A stretch of DNA of 64,000 nucleotides from Hemicordylus capensis. Taxonomy: Eukaryota > Chordata > Lepidosauria > Squamata > Cordylidae. The notes below the pieces were generated by a model. It did not search any database, was not told the origin of the DNA, and saw nothing but the letters and a program-made list of their open reading frames with translations. Each line of letters opens with the position of its first letter. Positions within the stretch are counted from its first letter, which is position 1. Location: assembly GCF_027244095.1 (NCBI RefSeq), contig NC_069670.1:18775820-18839819 (forward strand). Reading direction: 5' to 3'. Shown here piece after piece: positions 45,280 to 57,300 of this stretch. Position numbers and translations under genes: made by a program.

Positions 45280-45825
45280 AGGGGCTATTCTCACGAGTAG
45301 CAAAAATCAGGCTAGGCTCTCCTAGCCTGATTTTTGCTGCTCGTGTAAACCACTGGGCTCGCAGGCAAGCCCGGTGGCTTACAAGCAGCTAGCCCGCTTT
45401 TGTAGTCCTCCCCTAAGCCCGGGTTTGTGGAGCGAGCACTCCATAAACCCGGGCTTCCCAATCGTGAGTAGCCGTGGTGCAGCTCCGCACTGCGGCTACT
45501 CACAAGTAGACCCCCGGAGGGGAGGCGAAAAGCCGCCTCCTGGATCCGGGGGTCTCCCCAGTATGCCCTGCGTGCTTGCGCAGGGCATACTGGAGCTTCT
45601 GGGGGCCGTGCAGCCCCCGAGCTCCCCAGCCCTCGCCGGCCCCGTCACAGAGCCGGCAATCATGTGGGCGGCCAATCCGGCTGTCCAGAGCTCCTGCTCT
45701 GATCATGAGCAGGGAGAGTGGGCTTAGCCTGCTCTCCCCCCTCACTCTTACGAACAGGGTCTCACTGATCGTGAGACCTGGCTCACAGTCTGGGAAGCTG
45801 CAATCAATACACTTCCCAGTGCATG
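45280..45825. repeat. Chain of consecutive hairpins
   Basis: Palindromes follow each other head to tail: 45292-45345 (25-bp arms, 24 matched), 45345-45382, 45415-45456 (17 of 18), 45464-45503 (15 of 17), 45508-45555, 45558-45593 (15 perfect), 45592-45625, about 45690-45714, 45714-45736, 45758-45778 (8 perfect) and about 45790-45820 (8 perfect). No other function recognised. Confidence 0.75.
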
Positions 45826-46044
45826 TACATTGCCTCTCTCTTGCAAGAGTCAGGCCAGACCCAAAGAGTGGCTCAGAGCACATCAGCCTCCTTGCATCCC
45901 AATCATTTGCTGCCTGAAGTGGCTGCTCCTGCATGGTGTCAGTTTGGGAAGCGAGTGTGTAGAATTCACTGGTTAACCATTGTTTACATGGTTTAGATGT
46001 TGCTTGGTCTGCAGTTGAGTGAGGTAAGCATGGCAACCATTGCC

Positions 46045-46440
46045 AGGAAGTTTTTCACACGGGGCTTTTAAAGCCCTTTAACTCTCATCTCCTCCGGAAT
46101 TGAGGGGGGGGGTGTTCACATATCGGCCAGATTTACCCAGAAGTCCCTGCACGTTATTGGGGAGCAGTTCACAGACAATTCGGGTTTTTCACTGCACGTT
46201 AGAGTGTAGCCCAACTTATATCAGGGTTAAAAAAACTCCACTATTTTGGTTGGTTTTTGGGGACAACTGTGGGTTCACAGTAAAGCCTCCTTATAAACTT
46301 GCAGTAAAGCCTGCTGTGTGTAAAGGTCCCAGGGCTATTTCCACACAGCAGGCTTTACCGTGCGTTTACTGTAAGGCTTTACTGTTGAGTTTGAAGTTGC
46401 CCCCCAAAAAACAATGCAAAAAGTGGCTTTAAAAAAACCA
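46045..46440 (+). mobile_element. Family M element
   Basis: GTTCACATATCGGCCAGATT, TTCGGGTTTTTCACTGCACG and a terminal GCAGGCTTTACCGTGCG. An inverted partial copy lies at 46950-47105. Confidence 0.5.
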
Positions 46441-46454
46441 AAACCCCTGGATAT

Positions 46455-46948
46455 TTATTTTTATTATTTTATTTATTTATCACATTTATATACCGCCCAA
46501 ACTTTCGTCTCTGGGTGGTTAACATGATTAAAACACATATAAAAAGTTAAAACAATTCAACAATTTAAAATCAATCACAAAATTAAAACCAACAACTTTT
46601 AAAAGGCTGAGAAAGCTTGGTTGAAAAGATGGGTTTTCAGACTTTTTTTAAAAAATTGCCAGAAATGGGGAGGATCGTATCTTAGTAGGGAGCGCATCCC
46701 ACAATCTCGGGGAGGCAACCAAGAAGGCCCGTCTCTGTGTAGCCATCAGACAAGTTGGCGGTAACTGGAGACGGACCTCCTCAGATGACCTCAATGGGTG
46801 GTGGGGCTCATAGCGAAGAAGATGCTCTCTTAAATACCCAGGGCCTAAGCTGTTTAGGGCTTTATAAGTTATAACTAGCACTTTGTATTTTGCCCGGAAA
46901 CCTATTGGCAGCTAGTGCAACTCCATCAGCAAAGGAGTAATGTGAGAG
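46455..46948 (-). mobile_element. L2 LINE 3' end
   Basis: Reverse complement of the intact L2: ACCGCCCAAACTTTCG, GAAGGCCCGTCTCTGTGTAG, GCTCATAGCGAAGAAGATGC, TTTATAAGTTATAACTAGCA. Confidence 0.8.
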
Positions 46949-46949
46949 A

Positions 46950-47105
46950 TATAAATTGGGCTGCACTCTTAATGTGTAGTGTAAACCCCGAACTGTGTGT
47001 GACGTGCTTCCTCAATAGCTCGAAGGGACTTTGGGGTAAATCTGGCCGATATGTGAACTCCCCCCCCTCCATTCTGGAGGAGATGTGAGCTAAAAGATGC
47101 GAGCG
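46950..47105 (-). mobile_element. Inverted family M partial copy
   Basis: GGGGTAAATCTGGCCGATAT and GTGAAC are the complement of 46115-46150. Confidence 0.5.
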
Positions 47106-47107
47106 TG

Positions 47108-47500
47108 ACGTTTTCTTCGTCATGAACCCCACCGCCTATTGAGATAATCAGGAGAGGTCTGTCTGCAGTTGCCACCGGCCTGTCCGGTGGCTACTCAGGG
47201 ACGGGCTTTTGCCGTTGCTGCCCCGATGCTTTGGAATGTGCTCCCTGCTGAAATAAGAGCCTCCCCACCTCTGACAATTTTTAAAAAATCTTTAAAGACA
47301 CATTTGTTCACCCAGGCTTTTAATTAAACACCGTTTTAATATTTGTAACTTTGTTTTAAAATATGTTAAGGTTTTAAATTGTTGCAGTGTTTTGACTGTT
47401 TGTTGTCATTTATTTTAACCAATGCTTTAATTTTTTGTTGTTGTCATTTATCTGTTTTAGCTAATGTTTTAACTTTTCTGTTTTTGTTGTAAACTGCCCA
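47108..47500 (+). mobile_element. L2-like LINE 3' end
   Basis: CATGAACCCCACCGCC, GGGACGGGCTTTTGCCGTTG, CTTTGGAATGTGCTCCCTGC, tail GTAAACTGCCCAGAGAC. Confidence 0.7.
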
Positions 47501-48081
47501 GAGACATGAGTCCATCGCTTGTGTTTTCTTAGCAGAAAAATAAACCCTCTTTATTTTTTTAATTATATGAATTGTCTTTACTGGAATAACACCCTACGCC
47601 TAAAGCATAACCCCGCGATCAAGGGCAACAGCTATTCTAAAAGAGGATGACTGAAGATACAGTAAGAGGTGGCCGAGGATACACGAACCTTCCCAGACTC
47701 CTGTACAACCCAGTCTCCGGTTAAGGGCTTCTTCTCATTACCGAAAGCTGGGAGGGAGAAGCGTCCAGCCAGGGTCCAAGCCCCATGAATGCTCCCGAAA
47801 AACAGGCAAGGTAGGAGGAAGGGGGAAGTTATTGTGAGCTACCTGTGGTCTGGATAGGACAGGACGTGTTCTTCCTCCAGCCTCGATACAGTGCTGGATA
47901 CATGATGTGGGCTGGCCACCATCACCCCACCCAGATCTCAGACGGACACTCCCCCCATTTCCTTGTGCTTTGCCAAAAGGCAACTGTTTCTCGGGAATAC
48001 ACACAGAGCTTGGAGGCCACCTGGGAGCTGTCAGTAATGAGAACAAGGCCTCAGTATCTCTGAGAAGGTGTGCACCCTGAG

Positions 48082-48740
48082 AGCTGGTCTTGTGGTAGCA
48101 AGCATGAATTGTCTAATTTGCTAAACAGGGGCCACCCCGATTTGCACTGGAGTGGGAGCCTACATGTGAGCACTGGAAGAGATTCTCTTTAAGAGCATTA
48201 TGTATTGTCTTGTGCGCTTTATCAGGGACCTAGAGAGAGATGTTTAGGACTAATCTTCTTGTATTCTGTTTGTGATAAAAGTGCTAAGGAGAAAATTTGT
48301 TGGTGGTCGACTGATGCCGACCCATATATTACATACATATCAAACTGTGTTGTTTGCAAAAGTCTATGATGATTGCATTTTTGGGAAATATTGCTGTAAA
48401 TTGTAGAGGAGTTTTTTTTTTAAAAAAACCTGAGAATATGTTAGCTTATTTTATTTTTTGTTTTGGAATATGTATTTTAAAAATGCTTTGTAAAGGCTAA
48501 TCGTCACATACAATAAACTGGGTTGGATTGGAATTGGATGGGGCCGTAGCTCAGTAGAAGAATGCTTGCATGCAAAAGGTTCCAAGTTCCCTCCCCGGTA
48601 GCATCTCCAAGATAGGGCTGAGAGAGACTCCTGCCTGCAGCCCTGGAGAAACCACTGCCAGCCTGTGCAGAGAATAGTGAGCTAGATGGACCAAGGGTCT
48701 GACTCAGTAGAAGGCAGCTTCCTAGGTTCCTATGTAATTC
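48082..48740 (+). mobile_element. 5S/tRNA SINE split by a 340-bp insert
   Basis: The 5S-like head (48082-48200) is separated from the tRNA-like part, which restarts at 48541 (GGGGCCGTAGCTCAGTAGAA) and runs to 48740. The insert (about 48200-48540) is A/T-rich and ends AATAAACTGGGTTGG; family unknown. Confidence 0.6.
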
Positions 48741-48864
48741 CATGCTGCATCTTCTGCCATGAAGGCAAAAAGAGACTATTTTGCTATGGTTCCTTGGTTG
48801 CCACATGAGATATGACATTGCTGCCCATTATATCTGCCAGAGCAAGACTTGGAAGTTATTATTT

Positions 48865-49098
48865 ATTGAGGTCATTCATACAATCAAAAACTGTTCTGCC
48901 CAGGTTTGGGGGCAGTGTGCACTCCCAATTTTCAGAAAGCAAAGTAAGAGGGAAACCTGGGTAGAAGTGATTGCATGAAAGCAAGGTAGGAGGGAAAGCT
49001 ACCCAGGTTTTCCTCCTACTTTGCTTCAAAAAACTGGGAGCATACACAGCTCCCAAACCCAGGTAGAACAAGGGTTTGCTTGTATGAATGACCTCAAT
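48865..49098. repeat. Fold-back MITE, family S
   Basis: Ends ATTGAGGTCATTCATACAA and TTGTATGAATGACCTCAAT are near-perfect inverted repeats. Confidence 0.7.
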
Positions 49099-49254
49099 GT
49101 CTTAAGCATGTGGAGAGAGCTTTTTTCACATTACCGAGTAGCCCCCGTTCTCCTCCTATATACTTTTAAGTTATAAGGGAAGTCCTTTCATACATTCCGA
49201 GAGCGTGAGCTCTGACACTCCTCTTAAGAGTTGAAGGGGGTCTTGAGTGTCATC

Positions 49255-49388
49255 TAGCCCAGGGATCCTCAATGCTGGGTCCCCAGATGTTATTGGACTT
49301 CCATAATCCTCAGCCCCAGTGGTCTTTGGTTGGGAATTATGGGAGTTAAAGTCCAATAACATTTGAGGGCCCAGCATTGAGAATCCCT
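49255..49388. repeat. Palindromic MITE, family P
   Basis: CAGGGATCCTCAATGCTGGG and CCCAGCATTGAGAATCCCTG are complementary ends. Confidence 0.6.
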
Positions 49389-49644
49389 GACTTTCTAACC
49401 CAACACCCTGCTTGATGCTGGAAACCCAGAACCAGTGCACCCCCAAAGCTGGCCTCTAATTGAAGACTTCCAGTGAGGCAGAGCCCACCCCAACCCCTAA
49501 GTAATGAGAACATACAGTTAAGAAGTTTTGCCCAACGCAACTGAAGCCCATTAGACCTAGTCCTATCTTCTGGGGCAGTGGAGGGCAAGTTTTCACCCTG
49601 TTCTGCATGACAGGCTTTCTTGTTTTCAAAACTAGGATCAACCT

Positions 49645-49870
49645 GTGCATCTGTAGGATCTCACTTCAAAGAGATGAAAGGCTGCAGCTTCTGGAGGAAG
49701 TGGAATGATGAACAGGAAGAAAGGGAGGGTTGCGGCTGCACTGGTAGAATAAGAGATGGGTGGGTCTAGGTACCACCCACCCCGCAAAAAACAACTAACC
49801 TCCAGTGACTTCACTACATGCAGCCAATACACCCACCTTCCTTTCTGAGCAAGAGTCATTTGCAGTTTGA
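49645..49870 (+). promoter_or_regulatory. Conserved promoter segment of gene C
   Basis: Counterpart of 6215-6420, with GAGGAAGTG at 49694-49702, AACAGGAAGAAA and CCTTCCTTTCTGAG kept in the same order 140-330 bases upstream of the ATG. Confidence 0.5.
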
Positions 49871-50006
49871 ACCTGCAGATGTTCCAAGATGCTCATGGTT
49901 ATTTAACACAGCTCTGACTCTGATCTGCTGTAAGCGAACCATCAGCAAAGGTGTGTGCATGTGCATGTGCATGTATATGAAGGATTCTGCACACTGCAGA
50001 ACACAG

Positions 50007-50085
50007 ATGGTTTTGACCATGAAGTGCACCAGCAGAAACCTTGAGCTCCCTCTTCTACTGGGAACATTAATCAGCAGCTTCCTTG
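50007..50085 (+). CDS. Gene C exon 1: signal peptide
   Basis: In-frame ATGs at 50007 and 50019. The leader reads MVLTMKCTSRNLELP, then LLLGTLISSFLG, matching the core of gene A. Ends in phase 1 before GTAAGTCATC, a donor context shared with gene A. Confidence 0.8.
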
Positions 50086-51302
50086 GTAAGTCATCTGAAG
50101 CGTGTTAAAGACTTGGGGCATCAGGGAAAATGCGGTTGTCATGAAAATGGAACTTTCTTGCAAAAGGTCATAAAGGTGTATTTAAAAAGAGAGAAGAAGG
50201 GGACTTCCTGCCAAGCCAAGACATGGCCCCATCCCAGTATTTAATCTGCAGCAATACATAAAAGAGACTGTGGTGGGGAGGTGCCTTATTTTTAAGGTCA
50301 GTGGAGCTGCTGATGCAGAGGTTGCCATGGCATCATGCCAGTATACAGCGTATCTCTTTACTTAGATGATATAGATAAGCCGCAACACAAGCAGACTGAG
50401 TAACAAGCCCGAGGGGAACAACTGCTATAAAAGCAAAGAGGCACCTTTTCAGGTATTGCCTCTCTTCTGTTTAGTAGGGGGGGAGCAACGGACCCCATTC
50501 AGCACAGCATCTCCCCAGTGGTTGTTGCTGGAATCTCCCTGGGATTTCAGTCTTTAGGGCAGGGAACCATTTTGTCATTCCTCTTGTGAGGTAAACTGCT
50601 TCGGGAACCTTTTTGAAAAGCCATGTGGACAGGTGCTACATGAATAGAAAACGTGAGTCTTCTCCCTCAGGCAAAAGTCAGCTTCATGAAGCGGTCCATG
50701 CTCACTGGGCCAAGGGGTACCTTTTCAAAATGGCGGCTCTCTTCTATTTAGCAGGGAGAGAGCAACTGTCCCCATTCAGCCCAGCATAGCATCCTTCCTG
50801 GTGGCTGTTGCTGGTGGGTTTCTTTTTAGACTGTGAGCCCCTTTGGGGCAGGGAACCTTCTTGTGGCACACAGTTTGGAAATCCCTCCCTGCTAACTGGG
50901 ATAATAGACAGTTTTTAGAGTGGTGACCCTTCTGTATATAGTTGGGGGTGGGGTGGGGGGGGCAACGGTTCCCATTCAGCAGCCCAGCCCAGCCCAGCCC
51001 AGCCCAGCCTTGCCCAGCATCCTTCCCAGAAGCTGCTCCTGGTGTCTCCTTTGGGTCTTTTCCTTTAGATTATGAGCCCCTTTGGGACAGGCAACCAGTT
51101 TCTAAATTCCTTTTCCTATGTAAATTGCCTTGAGAACTTTTGTAATATATTCTACATAAATATATAATACCTAATAAATATATTAGAGATAGAGTATTCT
51201 AGTATTAATAATGATAAATATATTGTTTACTATTTATTTATTTAAATATTTATATCCCACCCTTCCAGTACACTATTGCTAACAAAGTCATCAAAGCCAA
51301 TA

Positions 51303-51363
<61 letters not shown>

Positions 51364-54300
51364 CGATATCGATATCTATATCTATATCTATATCTATCTA
51401 TCTATATCTCACACAATAGAGATTTACTAAAACTAAATCTATCATATGGTCATATAAATAATCTTAATAACAATAACAACTACAATAATAATAAACTCAT
51501 CACTCTGATGGCCACTTTAATATGGCTACAAATTCAAAAGGTTTGCATCACTACATTAAATGCAGGGAAGCAAGTATTTCTATCACTGTCCTATATTTAA
51601 GCTGTTTCCTGTTAGCCTCCTTCTCTCTCTGCGCTCTCCAGCTCCTGCTCTCTTCTCTTTCAGCATCACTACAGATGTTCTTTTTCCTCTCCACATGCCA
51701 GTAGCCCAGAGATAGTAGAAGCAAATTATCCTCGTGTTTCAGTTTTAATTGTGATTTTAAATTTTTATCTTAGCTGCCTTGGGGCTATTGAGAAAGGTAG
51801 GGAAATATATTGATAAGATAAATTAAAATTATCTTTACCTTTATCTTTCTGTCCAAAGTTCTTACTACAGCCTGTGATTTCTCGATTGCTCCTCTTTCTC
51901 TCTGCGTCATTATAGGTCTCTCTGGATTTCCATCTCTGTTATCCAACTCTCAGATCTCATCTTATAGCTATCTCCCCAACCTCACCCACCCACCCAACAC
52001 CACGGGTCTTTTTTACCCCTGCTTCTTTCACGTACCTCCCACATTTCACAAGTTCCCACTGTTAATCTCTTTTCTATGTTGTTACAAAGTAAATAATGGC
52101 TACTTGCCATGCCTTTGAATGGCAGGATGCTTACTCATAGTCCAGGAAGTCAATGGAGATTCCTGAATGGGAAGGTTAATGGCACTGAAGTATCCTGAAC
52201 AGAGGGAGCTGTAGAAGCCTGGCCCAATGACATACCCACATCCACCTGATAGGTTTTTTGGAACAAACTAAAAGAACCTTCCACTGGGACCTTTGGCCAT
52301 TTCTGTCCCTATGAATAGAGAAATGTTCTGGCCATTCCACGAATGGCTTTAGAAACTCCCTTGAATTCCAGTAATGCTTTGCTGTGTGGCAAAAGGGCAA
52401 GAATGGTTTAACTGGTTTTATGTTATTGTAAACCGCCCAGAGATAAAAGTTTGGGGCGGTGTACAAATTTGATAAATAAATAATAAATAAAATAAGAGGT
52501 CAGGAGAGCAGGTCACGGGAGAGCTTGAAGAGTCCTCCCGTATTTGTTGGAGGGGGAGGAAAGAAACTTTTACTAGGTTATTAGGTCTGGCAGGGGGAGT
52601 TCAGTAAAATGACTCCTCAAATGCTTAGGGGGAGATCTGCACCCCTGCAGGGGGCTACTGTCCCCACACAGGTCTAAAGCGACAGGTCTCAAGTCACAGG
52701 TCTAAAGCCCCACAAGATGTGTGGAACGAGTTACCTAAATCTCGGCTGGATCGTTTAAGAATAATTAACACAATGCTGTCAAGCAATATAGTACAGGCCT
52801 CCACAAAGCAATACCCACAAGCCAGTTGCTGACTCCTGGGGAGAATCCCAAACCCCCGTTGCCTGAAGCTCCTCGCCTCTTTCTGAGAACGCCTAAGGCC
52901 CACAAGAAGCATGAACTAGAGAATGCCAGCATCCTCATGGCAGTATTGTTCCTCCCTGGATCCAGAATGGATGAGGGAACATGCACTAGTTATTCCAGCC
53001 TTCTTCCAGGGAACAAGGAAAGATGGAACTAAATGTTGAAAGATGCATCTTAACACAAACCGGATAGCCTTCGCCTTTGACATAGGGAGAAAATTTCAAC
53101 ACAAAACCTGATGCTAACTTCAACACAAAACCTGATGCTAACTTGGCAAAGAGGCACCTTTTAACGTGGTGATTCTCTTTATTGAGCAGGGGGAGAGTAA
53201 CTGGCCCTATCCACCCCCAGCACAGCACCCCTCCAGTGACTGTTGCTGGTGTCTATCATACGTTTCTTTTTAGAATGTGAGCCCTTTGGGGACAGCGATC
53301 CATTTTGTTTATCTTATTTATTTGTTATTTCTCTGTGTGAACCGCCCTGAGCCATTTTTGGAAGGGTGGTATAGAAATCAAATGAATGAATGAATAGATA
53401 GATAGATAGATAGATAGAATAAGAAGTATGAGAATTTGTCCTTCAACTTGGAAAACATTTCTTCTTCTTTCTCTCCTCCCTTCATTTAAAATCAAAATAG
53501 GGACTGGAAGCCATCAAGCAAAGAACCCTCCTCAGCAAATGAACAGGGTCCTGGGAGGATCTGTTGTGTTTTCTGTTAATGTAACAGGTTCAACTGTCGA
53601 GGAATTTGAATGGACTTTTCAGAACAAGACCCAATTTCAGATTGTTAGATTTGCTGAAGGGAAATGGAAGTGGTCTGTCCTCCGTGATAGCTTTGGGCAA
53701 CGGATAGAAATAACCAATGACACCACTCTAAAGATCAGCCACGTGGAGAGGGAGGACAGTGGAGTGTATGGGCTTCGTGTAACGTTTCATACCGAAGAGA
53801 TTCAAGTGGACTCATTCAGCCTCACTGTCTTTGGTAAGTAATTATTCTGATTCCACCATTTCCCCTTGTATTGGAATACTGTATGTCCATGTTGGACACG
53901 GCGTGAGGATCGGCACCATTTTCCCTGCACAGTTAGTGGCAGCCGTGGGGCACAGACATCAGGAGTTTTTCCTTTGCATTCAACAGAACCAGTGCCAGAA
54001 CCACATATTTCCCCCCAACTCATATCCAGGGCTTCAGATGGATGTAACGTGACCCTGCAGTGTCAGCTGCCCAGGAAGGGGGAATTTAATATTACCTGGG
54101 AAAGCGGGAACACCCTCCAGGATTCAGAAGATGGTTCAGTCCGGTACCAGATCTCCAGTCATGGTAGGGATCTCCACTTGTTCTGGCAAGCCAGCTCCTC
54201 AGACTCCACCATCACATGCCGGGTCAGCAATCCTGCTGATTGGAAGAATGTCTCGTTCAACTTGCACAGCATCTGCTCAGACGAAAGGAAGCAATTGGTT

Positions 54301-57300
54301 GGAGGTAAGCAATTTATTGAATGCATCCAAGGTAAAATCAAATACAATCAAATACCATACAATTTATACAATACAAGGAAAGCAATGTATTTAATTCATT
54401 GAAGACAAGCCATGTATTGCCTCCCCTGCTGGCGCTAGTGATACTTCATATATCCCTTAACAGACGTTGTTATAGTGGTGAGAATCAGCCTTACAATGGG
54501 TCCCTGAAAATCAAGTTTTGAATACACATTTCGAAAGTCACGCATTCAGTTTTGAAAGCCTGGCTGAATTGTGCAGAAGACGCATTTCTGCTCCTTAGAA
54601 ATGCTGCTCCTTCCAAGGCAGGAAGCTGTCTCCTGCTGAGTCTGAGCATTGGCCCATCTAGCTCAGTAATATTCGCACTGACTGGCAGCAGCCTTCCCAG
54701 GGTCTTCCCAGGCCTGCCTGGAGACGCTGCCAAGGATTGAACCTGGAACCCTCGGCACACAAAGCAGGAGCTCCACTACCATGCTACAGTCCCCATCTTC
54801 TTGCTATGGCGAGTGCAATGTCATTATTGACATCCAGGCTGGTATGATCCATTTCTAATCCCAGCGCAGCTCCTCTCAGCAGTCTGCTATAAATTATGTA
54901 TTTATTTATCATATGTATATACTACCTGGAATGTGTGTATCCCTAGGTAGTGTGCATAATTTAAAATGCAACAAAAGGAAAACAGAATTTTAAAAAATGC
55001 TGTTTTAAAATATTGTTTAAAATTTTTTAAATTGTTGTAATTTTGTAAACTTTTTGTTTTAACTAATGTTTTACTTTTTCTGTTTTTATTTTGTTGTAAA
55101 CCGCCCAGAGATTTAAGTTTTGGGAGGTATAAAAATATGTTAAATAAATAAATACAATAAGTTTACAGGATAAATGTCATTAAGAATTAATTTTGACTAA
55201 AAGCCTGAGAAGGCAGGTGTGTCCTGAAAATCTTTTAGAAAGCAGCCAGAGATTGAGGTGCTCTTATTTTGACAGGGAGTGTATTTCAGAGCCCTGGGGC
55301 AGCCACAGAGAAGGCCCAGTTTTGAGTCACCACCAAATGAGCCAACAGTAACCATAACTGGACCTTCCCGGATGATCTTAATAGGTGACAGGATTCATGA
55401 CAGAGAAGGGGCTCTCTCTCACCCTGGACCCAAGCCATTCAGGAGCCACCTAATGGTGCAGTGGAGGAATGAATTTATTAGCAAGCCAGAGGTTGCTGGT
55501 TCGAATCCCTGCTGGTATGTTTCCCAGACTCTGGGGAGACACCTATATAGGGCAGCAGTGATATAGGAAGATGCTGAAAGGCATCATCTCACACTGCGTG
55601 GGAGGAAGCAATGGGAAACCCCTCCTGTATTCTACAGGGCTCTGTGGGTGCCAGGCATCGACACTGACTCGATGGCACACTTTACTTTACTTTAAGCCAT
55701 TCAGGGCTTTATAGGTAATGAATATTGAAATGCCAAACTGAGTTTACTTTGGTCCACTAACTGCAAAACAAGAATATTTGAATTGAACATCAAACCCAAG
55801 AACAACCCCACCCCCCAGGAAATTAAGATCATGAATCCAATCAAATAGTAAGTGAATTTTACAAAATGCATACAATATAAAGTTGAAGTAAACATAATAC
55901 AGTCTGGCCTCTTCCAGTCTTTCTGGCCTTGTTCTAAGAGCTGCCACAAGAAACTTAGCTTTATTTTCAGTTATTGTTGTATTAAAATCATCTATCTATT
56001 TATCCATCAGTCATCAGAATTCCCTGGATATAGACAGAGCACAGGAAAAATAAAATGCTCTGATGTCCTTATAGAAATAATAATATAGAAGGATATTAAA
56101 AAGTGTCTTTTCTGTAGATATATGTGTAGACATGGGGGTGGAGAAATGTCCATAACTACAGTACCTGGAGGGCAGCATCTGCTTGTGGTCAAGGGACCAC
56201 TGAAGGAAGGTGGTTGAACAGTCAGAGCAGAACACATAGGAAGGACTGTTATATATACTCTACAAATCAAAATCTGTGCCAACTTAACCCAAGTCCTGAG
56301 TAAGAAAAGCTTAAGATAAATAAATCTATTTGCACATTTGCCTGTTTTTAATTCTGATGCTTTTGGGGCTGAGGGACCACTAACTCTGAGGAGACATTTC
56401 TTGCTCCTTTCAGGCGGAAATGCCCTCTGGATGGTGTGTTTCATTGTTGTGCTGGTCCTAATCCTGGTTGCAAGTTTTGCGATTTGGCTGTGTAAAAAAA
56501 CATTGAGCAACAGAGGTAGGAAATTGTCTTCATCTCTAGCTTGTCAGGAAAAGCTGAGGGTTGCCAAATTTGTCTGTCTGTCTACTTTTCTTTATCCTGA
56601 GAGGCTGTCTGTCTCTCTGTCGCCATTCGCATACATGGTGCTTCACAACTAATGAGAACAGGTCCCTGCCCCAAGGGGCACACAATCTACAACTGACAAT
56701 GTTTTACCACCCACAGTGTTGACTGGCCATATATATGACTAGTATTCCTATTGCAGAATGTCTGTGTCCGTGTGGGTCTGGGGAAGTGGAAGATCTGATC
56801 CATTTATTTTTCTGTTGTAATTTCTACAAGAGTTTACATGACGTCTTTATTTGTTCATTGCTTGTGGCTTATTCTGGGAGATTTTTGAGGTTCTAAGTAA
56901 ATTTGTTATTCACTGATACCAGGCTCTGTTACAAGGAAAGTAGCTTTTTTCATTTCTGCCCTCAAAGTAGGTGGCATGCTGATACAATCTGTCAAATTCT
57001 TCAGAATTCTTCAGAATTCAGAATTTCTCTTTTAGTCAAATATCTTTGGTTTGGCTAAACAAATAAACTGATGGACACAAGGCAGACAACAGAGGAAATG
57101 GAGAGAAGTGGAGTCAGGGATAAGCTGTGGAAGAATTATGTTGTAAACAAGGCTCAGTTACAACAAAATATGGGAACTTTTGTCAATGCAATGGAATAAC
57201 ACATCTAATATTATATGCCACAGCTATTGTCTCTACAACGCCGGGGAAGGATAGACCTCCAGACCCCATTTATGATGAGACTCCAGATGGAGAGATGGAT

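Noticed and set aside
45500-46036. 178-codon minus-strand frame
   Set aside because: It overlies the hairpin chain, is low in codon structure and resembles no family.
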